Shown here: in pieces, positions 50,843 to 59,695 of the stretch
Layout of the letters: each line of letters starts with the position of its first letter
Position numbering within the stretch: the first letter of the stretch is position 1
Assembly: GCF_001436275.1 (NCBI RefSeq)
Contig: NZ_AZEH01000037.1
Coordinates: forward strand, 22,171-86,170
Source: Liquorilactobacillus oeni DSM 19972
GTDB lineage: Bacteria > Bacillota > Bacilli > Lactobacillales > Lactobacillaceae
DNA length: 64,000 bases
Direction: 5' to 3'
Notes under the pieces: model-generated
Databases searched by the model: none
What the model was told of the DNA's origin: nothing
What the model saw: only the letters and a program-made list of their open reading frames with translations
Translations under genes and position numbers: made by a program

Positions 50843-53199
50843 ACAGTAAATCAATGATGACTCTGGAATACGATAAAATTAAGAATAGATTGCGTCAATT
50901 TACTACGACGCCGATGGGAGAGAGACTGGCTGTTGAGCTACAGCCGAGTATAACTAGTGAAGTTATTGAAAAGTGGCTTGCGCAGACAAAGGATGCTGCC
51001 GACATTTTACGATTGAAGGGCGAGATTCCGATTCCAAAGTTGTTTGACATCAAACAGTATTTGAAGAGATTGGACATTGGCGGCGCACTGAATGGCAAAG
51101 AACTTGCTGCGATTGGCAGGGTGCTGCGTGCTACAAATGAAGTCAGGCTTTTTTTTATAAAGCTTGATGATGAAAAGGTTCAATTGACATCTTTGTATGA
51201 AGTTGCAGCACGTTTGCAGATTTTACCGGAGATTAATAAACGTTTGTTAAAAGCAATTGAATCTGATGGCTATGTTACAGATGAAGCCTCTTCGCTTTTA
51301 GCAAGTATTCGTCGATCAATATCATCCACAGAAAATCAGCTGCGTGATAAGCTGAATTCATTGATTCATGGCAGTTCTTCAAAATATCTCAGTGATGCCG
51401 TTATTACAATTAGAAATGAACGCTACGTTATTCCTGTTAAACAAGAATATAAATCTCGTTTTGGAGGCGTTGTGCATGATCAAAGCGCTTCGGGACAGAC
51501 CCTTTTTATAGAACCACGTGCGGTTGTTGAATTGAACAATCGTTTAAAACAACAACAGCTTAGCGAAAAAGAAGAAATTGTGAGGATCTTCCAAGAATTA
51601 TCAGAACTGATTGCTCCTTACACGGCGGAATTGGAAGACAATGCTGGAATCTTAGGAATTTTTGACTTTGCTAATGCTAAAGCTAAGTATGCAGCTGCAT
51701 TGAAAGCTACCCAGCCGCTTTTATCACCGGAAAATGATGTTTATCTCAGGCATGTTTGGCATCCTCTCTTAGAGGAAAAAGTAGCTGTTAAAAATGACAT
51801 AACCCTTGGACAAGATTACAAGGCAATTGTGATTACAGGGCCTAATACTGGTGGAAAAACAATTACCCTCAAAACGCTGGGCTTGGTTCAACTGATGGGA
51901 CAGTCTGGCCTATTTATTCCGGCATTTGAAGAGAGCCGGATTGGCGTCTTTGATGAGATCTTTGCAGATATTGGCGATGAGCAGTCGATTGAACAGAGCC
52001 TAAGTACTTTCTCATCACACATGACAAATATAGTTACGATTTTAGAGACCATTGGACCGCGTTCTTTAGTTCTTTTTGATGAGCTTGGAGCCGGTACTGA
52101 CCCGCAAGAAGGTGCAGCACTCGCGATTGCAATCTTGGACTACGCTGGTGCGCAGAACAGCTATGTTGTTGCCACTACTCACTACCCAGAACTTAAGGCT
52201 TACGGTTATGAAAGGGCCCAAACGATTAATGCAAGCATGGAATTTGACAGTAAAACATTGCGTCCAACTTATCGGCTGCTGATTGGAATTCCAGGGAGAA
52301 GCAACGCACTTGAAATTTCAGAACGTTTAGGATTGAATAAACAGATTATAGCACAAGCTCGTGAACTGAGTGCCGGGCAAAACCAGGATCTCAATGACAT
52401 GATTCAAGATTTGGTAGAAAAAAGACATCAAGCTGAAGAAGAAGCAATTGGACTTCATAAAAATTTGAAAGATGCAAAACAACTGCATGCTGAATTAGAA
52501 GAAGAATATAATCGGCTGCTTAGTCAAAAAGCAGGTTTGCTTGAAGAAGCTCGCAAACGTGCAAATGAAGTTGTGGAAAGGGCTAGCAAAAAATCTGATA
52601 AACTGATTGCTGATCTGCGCCAGCTGCGCTTACAAAAAGGGGCGGCGGTTAAAGAAGATCAACTGATCAGTGCAAAAACACAGATGAGCCAGCTGCGCCA
52701 GCCAACCAGTCTGAAAAAAAACCGTGTTTTAAGACGAGCTAAGGAAAAGCAGCAGCTTCGGCCGAATGATGACGTTTTAGTTAAGTCTTATGGTCAAAGG
52801 GGAGTACTGATTCGTAAAGCAGGCGAAAATGAATGGGATGTTCAAATTGGGATTTTAAAAATGCGGGTTAGTGAAACTGATCTAGAAAAAATAAAAGTTG
52901 CGCCTGAAAAAACAAAGTCACTAAGAACAACGATATCTTCTTCTAATAAGACTCACGTTTCTCCTACCCTAGATTTAAGAGGCCATCGTTACGAAGAGGC
53001 ACTGGTTGAGGTCGACCGCTACTTGGACGCTGCGGTTCTTGCTGGTTATAACAGTGTTACGATTGTCCATGGAAAAGGTACTGGTGCTTTAAGAAAGGGT
53101 ATTACTGATTACCTTGCACAGAACTCGAGTGTAAAGAGTTTTAATTTTGCCTCTCCAAGTGCGGGCGGAAATGGTGCAACTATAGTATATTTTAAGTAA
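50839..53199 (+). CDS. mutS2: MutS2 endonuclease
   Basis: A MutS-like ATPase of 786 residues without the mismatch-binding domain. Walker A is GPNTGGKTITLK near residue 336. Walker B is LVLFDELGAGTDP, a long coiled coil follows (about 520-640), and the C-terminal Smr nuclease domain contains LDLRGHRYEEAL and IVHGKGTGALRKG. MutS2 limits recombination and has been tied to rescue of collided ribosomes in Bacillus. Confidence 0.97.
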   Translation: MNSKSMMTLEYDKIKNRLRQFTTTPMGERLAVELQPSITSEVIEKWLAQTKDAADILRLKGEIPIPKLFDIKQYLKRLDIGGALNGKELAAIGRVLRATNEVRLFFIKLDDEKVQLTSLYEVAARLQILPEINKRLLKAIESDGYVTDEASSLLASIRRSISSTENQLRDKLNSLIHGSSSKYLSDAVITIRNERYVIPVKQEYKSRFGGVVHDQSASGQTLFIEPRAVVELNNRLKQQQLSEKEEIVRIFQELSELIAPYTAELEDNAGILGIFDFANAKAKYAAALKATQPLLSPENDVYLRHVWHPLLEEKVAVKNDITLGQDYKAIVITGPNTGGKTITLKTLGLVQLMGQSGLFIPAFEESRIGVFDEIFADIGDEQSIEQSLSTFSSHMTNIVTILETIGPRSLVLFDELGAGTDPQEGAALAIAILDYAGAQNSYVVATTHYPELKAYGYERAQTINASMEFDSKTLRPTYRLLIGIPGRSNALEISERLGLNKQIIAQARELSAGQNQDLNDMIQDLVEKRHQAEEEAIGLHKNLKDAKQLHAELEEEYNRLLSQKAGLLEEARKRANEVVERASKKSDKLIADLRQLRLQKGAAVKEDQLISAKTQMSQLRQPTSLKKNRVLRRAKEKQQLRPNDDVLVKSYGQRGVLIRKAGENEWDVQIGILKMRVSETDLEKIKVAPEKTKSLRTTISSSNKTHVSPTLDLRGHRYEEALVEVDRYLDAAVLAGYNSVTIVHGKGTGALRKGITDYLAQNSSVKSFNFASPSAGGNGATIVYFK

Positions 53200-53208
53200 G
53201 CAGTTATT

Positions 53209-53236
53209 TTGCTTTTTCAATTTAATCTGTTATGAT
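53209..53236 (+). promoter_or_regulatory. Candidate trxA promoter
   Basis: TTGCTT (53209-53214) and TATGAT (53231-53236) are 16 bases apart, 34 bases before the trxA start. Confidence 0.55.
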
Positions 53237-53269
53237 TTACTTACAAAAACAAAGTAGGAGGCGTTATAA

Positions 53270-53581
53270 GTGGTTAAAGAACTTACAGATGCAACTTTTG
53301 AACAGGAAACAAGTCAAGGGGTGACATTAACAGACTTTTGGGCAACATGGTGTGGGCCTTGCCGGATGCAATCTCCCGTGGTAGAAGATTTAGATGAAGA
53401 AATGGGCGACAAGGTTTCATTCAGTAAAGTAGATGTTGATGCAAACAAAGAAGTTGCAAGCAATTTTGGAATTATGAGTATTCCTACATTGTTGATTAAA
53501 AAAGATGGGGAAGTTGTTGATACTTTGGTTGGATATCATCCAAAAGAACAAATTCAGGCTAAGTTACAGCAATACCTATAA
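53270..53581 (+). CDS. trxA: Thioredoxin
   Basis: A 103-residue thioredoxin with the active site WCGPC in FWATWCGPCRMQSP and the cis-proline loop MSIPTLLIKKDG. It reduces protein disulfides with thioredoxin reductase. The start is GTG with AGGAGG upstream. It is transcribed alone and followed by a terminator. Confidence 0.97.
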   Translation: MVKELTDATFEQETSQGVTLTDFWATWCGPCRMQSPVVEDLDEEMGDKVSFSKVDVDANKEVASNFGIMSIPTLLIKKDGEVVDTLVGYHPKEQIQAKLQQYL

Positions 53582-53595
53582 GAATGTTATGAAGT

Positions 53596-53622
53596 GAAGG
53601 AGGGCAGAGCCCTTCTTTTTTT
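53596..53622 (+). terminator. Terminator after trxA
   Basis: GAAGGAGGGC and GCCCTTC form a short hairpin with a small bulge and a three-base loop, followed by seven T. Confidence 0.8.
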
Positions 53623-53662
53623 GCACAAAAATTTATTTTTTATTGTAATGTAATATTATACA

Positions 53663-53938
53663 ATGTATTCTGGTTTAAGACGTTTACAAAAAGACAGCTA
53701 CGTAACAACCTGCGATCAGCCTTTTCAATGCAAAAACCGCCGCTATTATCGCATTATAGCAAGCTACCGTGTAGAAAACGAATCCGGCAGCAACATACTT
53801 TTTACTAAGACAAGTGATGGCAGAATATTGCTTCAAAATAAAAATGACTCAAATATGTTGATTTTGCAGACTAAATCTGGTGATAATAGAGTAAGTAAAG
53901 ATCAGAAAGAAAGACTGAACGGAAATGAGGCAATTTTC
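53663..53938 (+). other. Open frame in phase with, and upstream of, the PspC gene
   Basis: From an ATG at 53663 the frame is open for 92 codons and runs straight into the PspC protein. The peptide is polar, with repeated blocks such as RILLQNKNDSN and MLILQTKSGDN, and is unlike a PspC leader. No ribosome site precedes the ATG, although -10-like bases lie just upstream. It may be a real N-terminal extension, a decayed separate gene, or chance. Confidence 0.35.
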
Positions 53939-54202
53939 ATGAAAAAAAAGAATAAGTTAACAAAGTCAAGAGATAAAATAGTTTCTGGAGTTTTTGGGGG
54001 AATCGCAGAATATTTTGATTGGGATAAGGCAATTGTGCGCATTGTTGGGACTATTCTAATTTTCTTCCCCGGCCAATTAATTGTGGGGATCATCATCTAT
54101 TTTATCGCTGCAGCAGTCATGCCAGAGGCACCCAGCGATAAAGATTCAAGTTATACAGATAAAGATGACGATATTATCGAAGGTGAATTTAAAGATAAGT
54201 AA
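53939..54202 (+). CDS. PspC-domain membrane protein
   Basis: An 87-residue protein with the PspC fold: KLTKSRDKIVSGVFGGIAEYFDWD, then a hydrophobic stretch (about 30-62) with IIIYFIAAAVMPE, and an acidic tail. PspC domains occur in envelope-stress proteins related to LiaY of the Lia system. I chose the ATG at 53939 because MKKKNKLTKSRDK is the usual start and AATGAGG lies about nine bases upstream. A longer 179-residue form beginning at 53663 is possible. It precedes the dlt operon, which also answers envelope stress. Confidence 0.82.
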   Translation: MKKKNKLTKSRDKIVSGVFGGIAEYFDWDKAIVRIVGTILIFFPGQLIVGIIIYFIAAAVMPEAPSDKDSSYTDKDDDIIEGEFKDK

Positions 54203-54222
54203 CATAACTAAAGAATTAGCTT

Positions 54223-54247
54223 AGAAGGGTATAATCCCTTCTTTTTT
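54223..54247 (+). terminator. Terminator after the PspC gene
   Basis: AGAAGGG (54223-54229) pairs with CCCTTCT (54235-54241) around a six-base loop, followed by T. The 177 bases from here to dltX must contain the dlt promoter, but I could not place it with confidence. Confidence 0.85.
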
Positions 54248-54424
54248 GTTTTTAAATCTATTTTAAATTTATGTAAAAGAATGTAATTTAATAAATTCTT
54301 AAGCAATCTTTGAAAAAATTTACAAAAAACTGGTTTACTGTGGTGTAACATTAATGTAGTAAAGTAGTGAATTAGAAATAAAATTTGCAATTCCTGTAAA
54401 ACAGTATTTTGGGGGTGAAGTGAT

Positions 54425-54574
54425 ATGGGGCAATGGCATATACGAGTATTACATAGTGAAGTAACTAGGTTTATTTTAAAAACTCTTTTTTATTTTGCAA
54501 TTATGCTGATTTTAGTTTATTTATACAGCTACAGTGGCATTAATGGACCGCACTTTATTTATAACGAGTTTTAG
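54425..54574 (+). CDS. dltX: Teichoic acid D-alanylation protein DltX
   Basis: A 49-residue single-pass membrane protein, easily missed because of its size. It starts MGQWHIRVLHSEVTRFI, has a membrane helix at about residues 20-36, and ends in the conserved GPHFIYNEF tail. GGGGTGA precedes the ATG. DltX heads dlt operons across Firmicutes and is needed for D-alanylation; its C-terminal tail has been proposed to carry D-alanyl groups across the membrane. dltA starts 20 bases later. Confidence 0.95.
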   Translation: MGQWHIRVLHSEVTRFILKTLFYFAIMLILVYLYSYSGINGPHFIYNEF

Positions 54575-54594
54575 TTGGGGAGAGAACAAATTAA

Positions 54595-56109
54595 ATGAAT
54601 GTAATTCAAAGAATAGATGAATGGGCTAAAAAAGAACCGCAAAAAATTGCCTACAATTATCTTGGAGAAAAGAATACGTATCTTGAGTTAAAGGAATATT
54701 CTGATGCTGTTGCAGCTGCAATTACTGAAACGAAATTGCCCAAAAAGGCGCCGATTATTGTATACGGTGGGCAAACGTTTAAAATGATTGCTGTTTTTCT
54801 AGGGGTTGTTAAAGCAGGGCATGCCTACATACCTATTGATAGCGATTCACCTAGTGAACGGTTGATTATGATAAATCAGATTGCAAAGCCAGCTGCATGT
54901 ATTGCAGTTGAAGAGCTGCCGGTAGCATTATCAGGTTTGCCCTTTATTTCAACCGCAGAGTTAGACCAGATTTTTTCTGGAAGGGAACCTTATACGGTAA
55001 ATAATCCAGTATCTGGTGATGATATCTTCTATATTATCTTTACTTCAGGAACCACAGGCATGCCTAAGGGAGTTCAAATCAGTGCAAACAATTTAGAAAG
55101 TTTCTTGGCTTGGGTGGAGAATGATTTTGGAATTAAAAGTGAAAGCACTTTTCTTTCACAGCCGCCGTATTCTTTCGATCTATCTGTTATGGATCTTTAT
55201 CCTGCACTGACACGCGGGGGTACATTGAGCGTAATTCCTAAAAAAACAACGGAAGACTTCAGACAGCTTTTTTCATTGCTGCCTAAGCTTGGATTAGATG
55301 TATGGGTTTCAACACCGTCATTTATGGATATTTGTCTGCTTGAGAAAAATTTTAATGAAGAGCACTATCCAACTTTAAAACATTTCTTGTTCTGTGGCGA
55401 AGAGCTGACCCATAAGACGGCACAGCAATTGAAACAGCGATTTCCTAATGCTGCTATCTATAATACTTATGGACCAACTGAAACTACAGTTGCAGTTACC
55501 AAAGTAAAAATAACAGATAAAATTCTTGCTGATTATGAGCGCATGCCGATTGGCAAACCCAAAAATGATACACACATTGCAGTGGTAGACGAAAAATTAC
55601 AAGAGGTTCCTCGCAATACAGCAGGCGAAATTCTGGTTTATGGTCCAAGCGTTTCTCGCGGCTACCTTAATAACCCCGATAAAACACAACAAGCTTTTGT
55701 AACTTTTAATAATCAGAATGCTTATAGGACTGGAGACCTAGGGCAATTTGATGAAAATGGGCAGCTGCTTTATAAGGGCCGGCTTGATTTTCAGGTTAAA
55801 CTGCATGGCTTCAGAATAGAATTAGAAGAAGTCGACTATCATCTTGGAAAAGTTGACTTGGTGAAGCAAGCAGCCTGCGTGCCAAAGTACGGGATGGATC
55901 ATAAAGTTGCACAATTAGTTGCTTTTGTTGTTGCTAAGTCTAATGGATTTAAAAATAACATTGAGCTGACAAAAGCAATTAAAGATAAGTTGACAAACTT
56001 GTCAATGCCTTACATGATCCCGCAACGTTTTATTTACATGGATTCATTACCGCTGACAACAAATGGAAAAGTTGATCGGAAACGTTTGTTCAGCGAGGTT
56101 AATCACTAA
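54595..56109 (+). CDS. dltA: D-alanine--D-alanyl carrier protein ligase
   Basis: DltA activates D-alanine with ATP and loads it on DltC. The 504-residue adenylation enzyme has the phosphate loop IIFTSGTTGMPKG near residue 150, YNTYGPTETTVA, YRTGDLG, and the C-terminal catalytic Lys in NGKVDRKRL. GGGGAGAG precedes the ATG. Its stop shares one base with the dltB start. Confidence 0.97.
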   Translation: MNVIQRIDEWAKKEPQKIAYNYLGEKNTYLELKEYSDAVAAAITETKLPKKAPIIVYGGQTFKMIAVFLGVVKAGHAYIPIDSDSPSERLIMINQIAKPAACIAVEELPVALSGLPFISTAELDQIFSGREPYTVNNPVSGDDIFYIIFTSGTTGMPKGVQISANNLESFLAWVENDFGIKSESTFLSQPPYSFDLSVMDLYPALTRGGTLSVIPKKTTEDFRQLFSLLPKLGLDVWVSTPSFMDICLLEKNFNEEHYPTLKHFLFCGEELTHKTAQQLKQRFPNAAIYNTYGPTETTVAVTKVKITDKILADYERMPIGKPKNDTHIAVVDEKLQEVPRNTAGEILVYGPSVSRGYLNNPDKTQQAFVTFNNQNAYRTGDLGQFDENGQLLYKGRLDFQVKLHGFRIELEEVDYHLGKVDLVKQAACVPKYGMDHKVAQLVAFVVAKSNGFKNNIELTKAIKDKLTNLSMPYMIPQRFIYMDSLPLTTNGKVDRKRLFSEVNH

Positions 56110-57320
56110 TGATTAATTTACAACCTTATGAAAATCCAATGTATTTTATTTACCTATTTGTTGCATTATTACCGATCATAATCGCAATGCTGTATGGTAA
56201 AAAACTTCATTGGTATCAGACAATTATTTCTTTTGTTTTTTTAGTACTTGCTTTTGGTGGTGTTAAGTGGCATGAAGGGATAGCGCTCATTGCTTATATT
56301 ATTTTCGAAATGGTTTTAATAGGTGCTTATTTCTACTATAGGCAAAAGGTGAATCAAACTTGGGTCTTTTGTAGCGCTGTAGTCCTTGCAATCATTCCGT
56401 TAATAATCGTCAAGGTTACACCAGCAGTTTACGGGCATCCTTCGCTTATCGGTTTTTTAGGGATCAGCTACTTGACGTTTAAAGCTGTCCAGATGATCAT
56501 GGAAATACGAGACGGGGCAATCAAGGAGTTTGACCCTTGGCTGACATTGCAGTTTCTGCTTTTCTTTCCGACAATCTCTTCAGGGCCAATTGACCGTTAT
56601 AGAAGATTTAAGGGAGACTATGAAAGAAAACCAGATCCGCAGAAATATCTGCAGCTATTAGATAAGGGCGTATGGTACATCTTTTTAGGTTTCTTGTATA
56701 AGTTTGTTTTAGCCTATATTTTCGGAACATTGTTGTTGCCGAATGTTGGTAAAATGGCATTGACATACGGCGGTATTTCTTGGTGGCTAGTTGCTTACAT
56801 GTATGTCTATTCTATGGATCTTTTCTTTGATTTTGCAGGTTATAGTCTTTTTGCCGTTGGTATTAGTTACTTGATGGGAATTGAGACTCCGATGAACTTT
56901 AACAGGCCATTTTGTGCTTGGAACATCAAAGAGTTTTGGAATCGTTGGCACATGACGCTTTCGTTTTGGTTTCGAGATTACATTTATATGAGGCTGGTCT
57001 TTTTCATTATGAAAAAGAAGCTTATCAAAAATAGAATCACCATCGCGAATGTTGGTTACTTAACGTTGTTTTTGATTATGGGTTTTTGGCATGGATTAAC
57101 TTGGTATTATATTGTTTATGGCCTTTACCATGCTGTAGCGATTATACTGTGCGATGTTTGGCTTCGTTATAAGAAAAAGCATCGTAGTAAGATTCCAAGC
57201 AACCGTTTTACAAAGCTGTTGGCAATTTTCATTACTTTTAACGTCGTTTGTTTCAGCTTTTTAATCTTTTCAGGGTTTTTAGATACATTATTTTTCCATA
57301 ACATTGCTACATTAAAATAA
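56109..57320 (+). CDS. dltB: MBOAT-family D-alanyl transferase DltB
   Basis: DltB is the multi-pass membrane O-acyltransferase through which D-alanine leaves DltC for the outer face. The 403 residues hold about eleven hydrophobic segments. The MBOAT signature is visible in SSGPIDRYRRF, FWNRWHMTLSFWFRDYIY and the catalytic His of MGFWHGLTWYY near residue 328. Confidence 0.97.
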   Translation: MINLQPYENPMYFIYLFVALLPIIIAMLYGKKLHWYQTIISFVFLVLAFGGVKWHEGIALIAYIIFEMVLIGAYFYYRQKVNQTWVFCSAVVLAIIPLIIVKVTPAVYGHPSLIGFLGISYLTFKAVQMIMEIRDGAIKEFDPWLTLQFLLFFPTISSGPIDRYRRFKGDYERKPDPQKYLQLLDKGVWYIFLGFLYKFVLAYIFGTLLLPNVGKMALTYGGISWWLVAYMYVYSMDLFFDFAGYSLFAVGISYLMGIETPMNFNRPFCAWNIKEFWNRWHMTLSFWFRDYIYMRLVFFIMKKKLIKNRITIANVGYLTLFLIMGFWHGLTWYYIVYGLYHAVAIILCDVWLRYKKKHRSKIPSNRFTKLLAIFITFNVVCFSFLIFSGFLDTLFFHNIATLK

Positions 57321-57336
57321 AGGGGAGTTTTAAAAA

Positions 57337-57564
57337 ATGAAAGAAAAAGTAATTGGGATTTTAGAAGATTTAACAGGAAGTCAAGAAATCGCAGATAACT
57401 TGGATATCAATCTCTATGATGAAGGACTGCTGGATTCTATGGCAACAGTTCAGCTTTTGTTAGAATTACAATCTCAGTGTGGAGTTGATGTGCCGGTTTC
57501 AGAGTTTGAACGCAGCGAATGGGATACGCCAAATAAAATTATTGCGAAAGTAGAAAGTATGTAA
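57337..57564 (+). CDS. dltC: D-alanyl carrier protein
   Basis: A 75-residue carrier protein. The phosphopantetheine site is Ser34 in [11 protein letters not shown]. It accepts D-alanine from DltA and docks on DltB. AAGGGGAG lies upstream of the ATG. dltD begins two bases after its stop. Confidence 0.97.
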   Translation: MKEKVIGILEDLTGSQEIADNLDINLYDEGLLDSMATVQLLLELQSQCGVDVPVSEFERSEWDTPNKIIAKVESM

Positions 57565-57565
57565 C

Positions 57566-58819
57566 ATGAAGATGTCGAAGAAACTATTCTTGATTTTTGG
57601 GCCTATTATTGCGGCGGTGATCTTATTACTGACACTCTTTTTTATCCCGGTCAGTATCCAGAATATTTCAGAGGGCACTATTCAGAGGGCAGCATTGTCT
57701 CAATCTCCTAAAGTTTTTCGTGGAATGGCAGTCAAAAAGGCCGCTTTTTCTAAAAATTATGTGCCCTTTTTCGGCTCATCTGAGTTATCCCGGATGGACT
57801 CATTGCATCCTGCAGTTCTTGCACAAAAATATCATAGAAATTACCGGCCATTTCTTTTGGGAGCACCTGGAACACAGTCTTTAGTTCATTATTGGGGCAT
57901 GAAGGGAATTGATGATAAGCTTGAAGGGAAAAAAGCAGTTTTTATTGTTTCACCCCAGTGGTTTGTGAAGGGCGGAATTGCTCCAGTTGTGTTTAACTAT
58001 TATTACCCTAAGCCGGAAATTGTGAAATGGCTTTTGCATGCTAAGAATAATAGGATGAACAGATATGCAGCTCAAAGGCTGTTGGAGCTTTCAGCCGATC
58101 ATTCCAGCGTAGAATCAAAAGGAATTGCGAGAATTGCGGCTGGACATCCGTTAAGCAGCTTTGAGAGGACCTATCTTACCTTAAAGTCGAATGCTCTTGA
58201 TCGAGAAGACCAGCTTTTTTCAACTGTGTCGTTAAATAACCGCGTGCAGACAATTAGTCGTAACGAGAGATTTTTACCTAAAGCCTATAATTTAAAGCAA
58301 CTCGACAAAGTTGCTTATACACTTGGAAAAGAGCATACAACTAATAATCAGTTCAAAGTTGATAATAGATTTTGGGATAAGCGCTTGAAGCATAATTATA
58401 AGAAATTGGCAGGTAAACAAAAAAATTATAACTATACTGATTCGGTGGAATTTTCAGATTTTCAGTTAGTACTTAACCAGTTTGCCGACAAAAATATGAA
58501 TGCACTGTTTATTATTCCGCCGGTTAATGAGCGTTGGTCTGAATACACAGGGCTTTCAATGCCAATGCTTAGGAACTTTGTGAAGAAGATCAAATACCAG
58601 TTAAATTCTCAAGGTTTTAATAACGTTGTTGATCTAACTGATGATGGGAATAAAGCTTATTTCATGCAGGATACTATCCATCTCGGCTGGCGTGGCTGGT
58701 TGGCAGCTGATAAGTATATTAACCCGTTTTTAACCAAAAAGCAGCCTAAAGTCAGTTATAAAATTAATAATTATTTCTATTCAAAGAAATGGCAGCAAAG
58801 TCAATCCTTTACAAATTAA
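57566..58819 (+). CDS. dltD: D-alanyl-lipoteichoic acid biosynthesis protein DltD
   Basis: A 417-residue SGNH-type esterase-fold protein anchored by an N-terminal helix (about residues 7-28), with its body outside the cell. The catalytic Ser is in FFGSSELSRMD and the Asp/His pair in MQDTIHLGWRGW. DltD acts at the final transfer of D-alanine to teichoic acid. The ribosome site is weak, and translation is probably coupled to dltC. A terminator follows. Confidence 0.96.
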   Translation: MKMSKKLFLIFGPIIAAVILLLTLFFIPVSIQNISEGTIQRAALSQSPKVFRGMAVKKAAFSKNYVPFFGSSELSRMDSLHPAVLAQKYHRNYRPFLLGAPGTQSLVHYWGMKGIDDKLEGKKAVFIVSPQWFVKGGIAPVVFNYYYPKPEIVKWLLHAKNNRMNRYAAQRLLELSADHSSVESKGIARIAAGHPLSSFERTYLTLKSNALDREDQLFSTVSLNNRVQTISRNERFLPKAYNLKQLDKVAYTLGKEHTTNNQFKVDNRFWDKRLKHNYKKLAGKQKNYNYTDSVEFSDFQLVLNQFADKNMNALFIIPPVNERWSEYTGLSMPMLRNFVKKIKYQLNSQGFNNVVDLTDDGNKAYFMQDTIHLGWRGWLAADKYINPFLTKKQPKVSYKINNYFYSKKWQQSQSFTN

Positions 58820-58838
58820 TTAGTTAGAGCTAAATAAA

Positions 58839-58868
58839 AAACTTGGAGAATAATCTCCAAGTTTTTTA
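58839..58868 (+). terminator. Terminator of the dlt operon
   Basis: AAACTTGGAG (58839-58848) pairs perfectly with CTCCAAGTTT (58855-58864), followed by T. It also reads well on the other strand, so it may stop transcripts from the opposing DUF2507 gene. Confidence 0.88.
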
Positions 58869-58880
58869 TTTTTCTAAGAA

Positions 58881-58988
58881 TGTGACATAAGTCGGTAAAA
58901 TTTGAGTACTAACAAGAAATTACGAACATAGCGAGTAATTTGCTATGAGTAATTCGAGGTTAGACGGAAAATTTTGACTTATGCCACA
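58881..58988. repeat. 108-bp interrupted palindromic element
   Basis: The two halves are inverted copies of one another. The outer arms are TGTGACATAAGTC (58881-58893) and GACTTATGCCACA (58976-58988). Further in, AAAATTT matches AAATTTT, CTAAC matches GTTAG, and the centre repeats GTAATTT/AAATTAC and CATAGC/GCTATG. It has no coding sense and lies between the convergent dltD and DUF2507 genes. It looks like a MITE-like or folded-RNA intergenic element. A decayed copy of the GGGGCTG-type palindrome lies beside it at 59018-59046. Confidence 0.75.
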
Positions 58989-59026
58989 CGTTTATCCGGA
59001 ATAAGTAGAGGAACTAGGCTAAAATT

Positions 59027-59542
59027 TCACTTTTGACCCAGCCCCTTTTCTGACGCTGAGGTAAACCTAAGCGGAGGTTTGTCAGGCCGTACAGCAGCAT
59101 CAAGAGGTAAGCTTGGATCTTGCTGAACCAAAAAAATAATTTTACCGTTATGAGAATCGTTATCCTTAATAATTGCTTCGGTAACACAGCCAGTTTGGTT
59201 TTGCAGCGTTTCTGCCAAAAAGCCAGCTTCTAAAAGAAAATCTGCCTGCTTGATGTTTTGCTGTCGTAGTTTAATGATTTTTCCGCTCAGTTCAAACAGT
59301 TGCTGGTTTTTCTTTGCTTTGCCAGCTTTAAGTGAACCCCAGCCGGCTTTTTCAAAGAAAGATGCCAAGTCTTCAGATTTATCAAGAAAAATTTCGCGTG
59401 CCAGACGTTTGCCCGCCCAGTAAAGAATAGTTTTATTTTCACCTGTTAATTCAGGAATCAAAATATCACGCAAGACTTCGTATCCTAAAATAGAGGTTGA
59501 TGTATCGTCTGCTAATAATTGTTGGTAAAATTTTACTTCCAT
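59027..59542 (-). CDS. DUF2507 (YslB-like) protein
   Basis: A 171-residue cytosolic protein on the minus strand, matching DUF2507, which is remotely like V4R ligand-binding domains. LGYEVLRDILIPELTGE, ILYWAGKRLARE and FEKAGWGSL are the recognisable blocks. Function is unknown. Its last codons (Glu-Lys-Gly-Leu-Gly-Gln-Lys-stop) come from the arm of a degenerate dispersed palindrome, so the repeat appears to have supplied the stop. GGAGAG precedes the ATG. Confidence 0.87.
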   Translation of the reverse strand: MEVKFYQQLLADDTSTSILGYEVLRDILIPELTGENKTILYWAGKRLAREIFLDKSEDLASFFEKAGWGSLKAGKAKKNQQLFELSGKIIKLRQQNIKQADFLLEAGFLAETLQNQTGCVTEAIIKDNDSHNGKIIFLVQQDPSLPLDAAVRPDKPPLRFTSASEKGLGQK

Positions 59543-59625
59543 GAAGTCTCTCCTTCAATCTAATCTAATACTAATTATACCTTGAAGTTGTAAAAAACGA
59601 ATAGTTATTTGAAAAATTAGGAAAG

Positions 59626-59655
59626 TTGCGTATAAATCAGAATTATAGCTATAAT
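59626..59655 (+). promoter_or_regulatory. Promoter of the rdgB operon
   Basis: TTGCGT (59626-59631) and a perfect TATAAT (59650-59655) are 18 bases apart, 40 bases before rdgB. Confidence 0.7.
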
Positions 59656-59695
59656 GAAAAGATAAAAGTAGGTATTTGAAAGGATATTTTTAATA

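Noticed and set aside
53200..53269. Possible trxA leader RNA
   Set aside because: The spacer is only 70 bases and is filled by a simple promoter and ribosome site.
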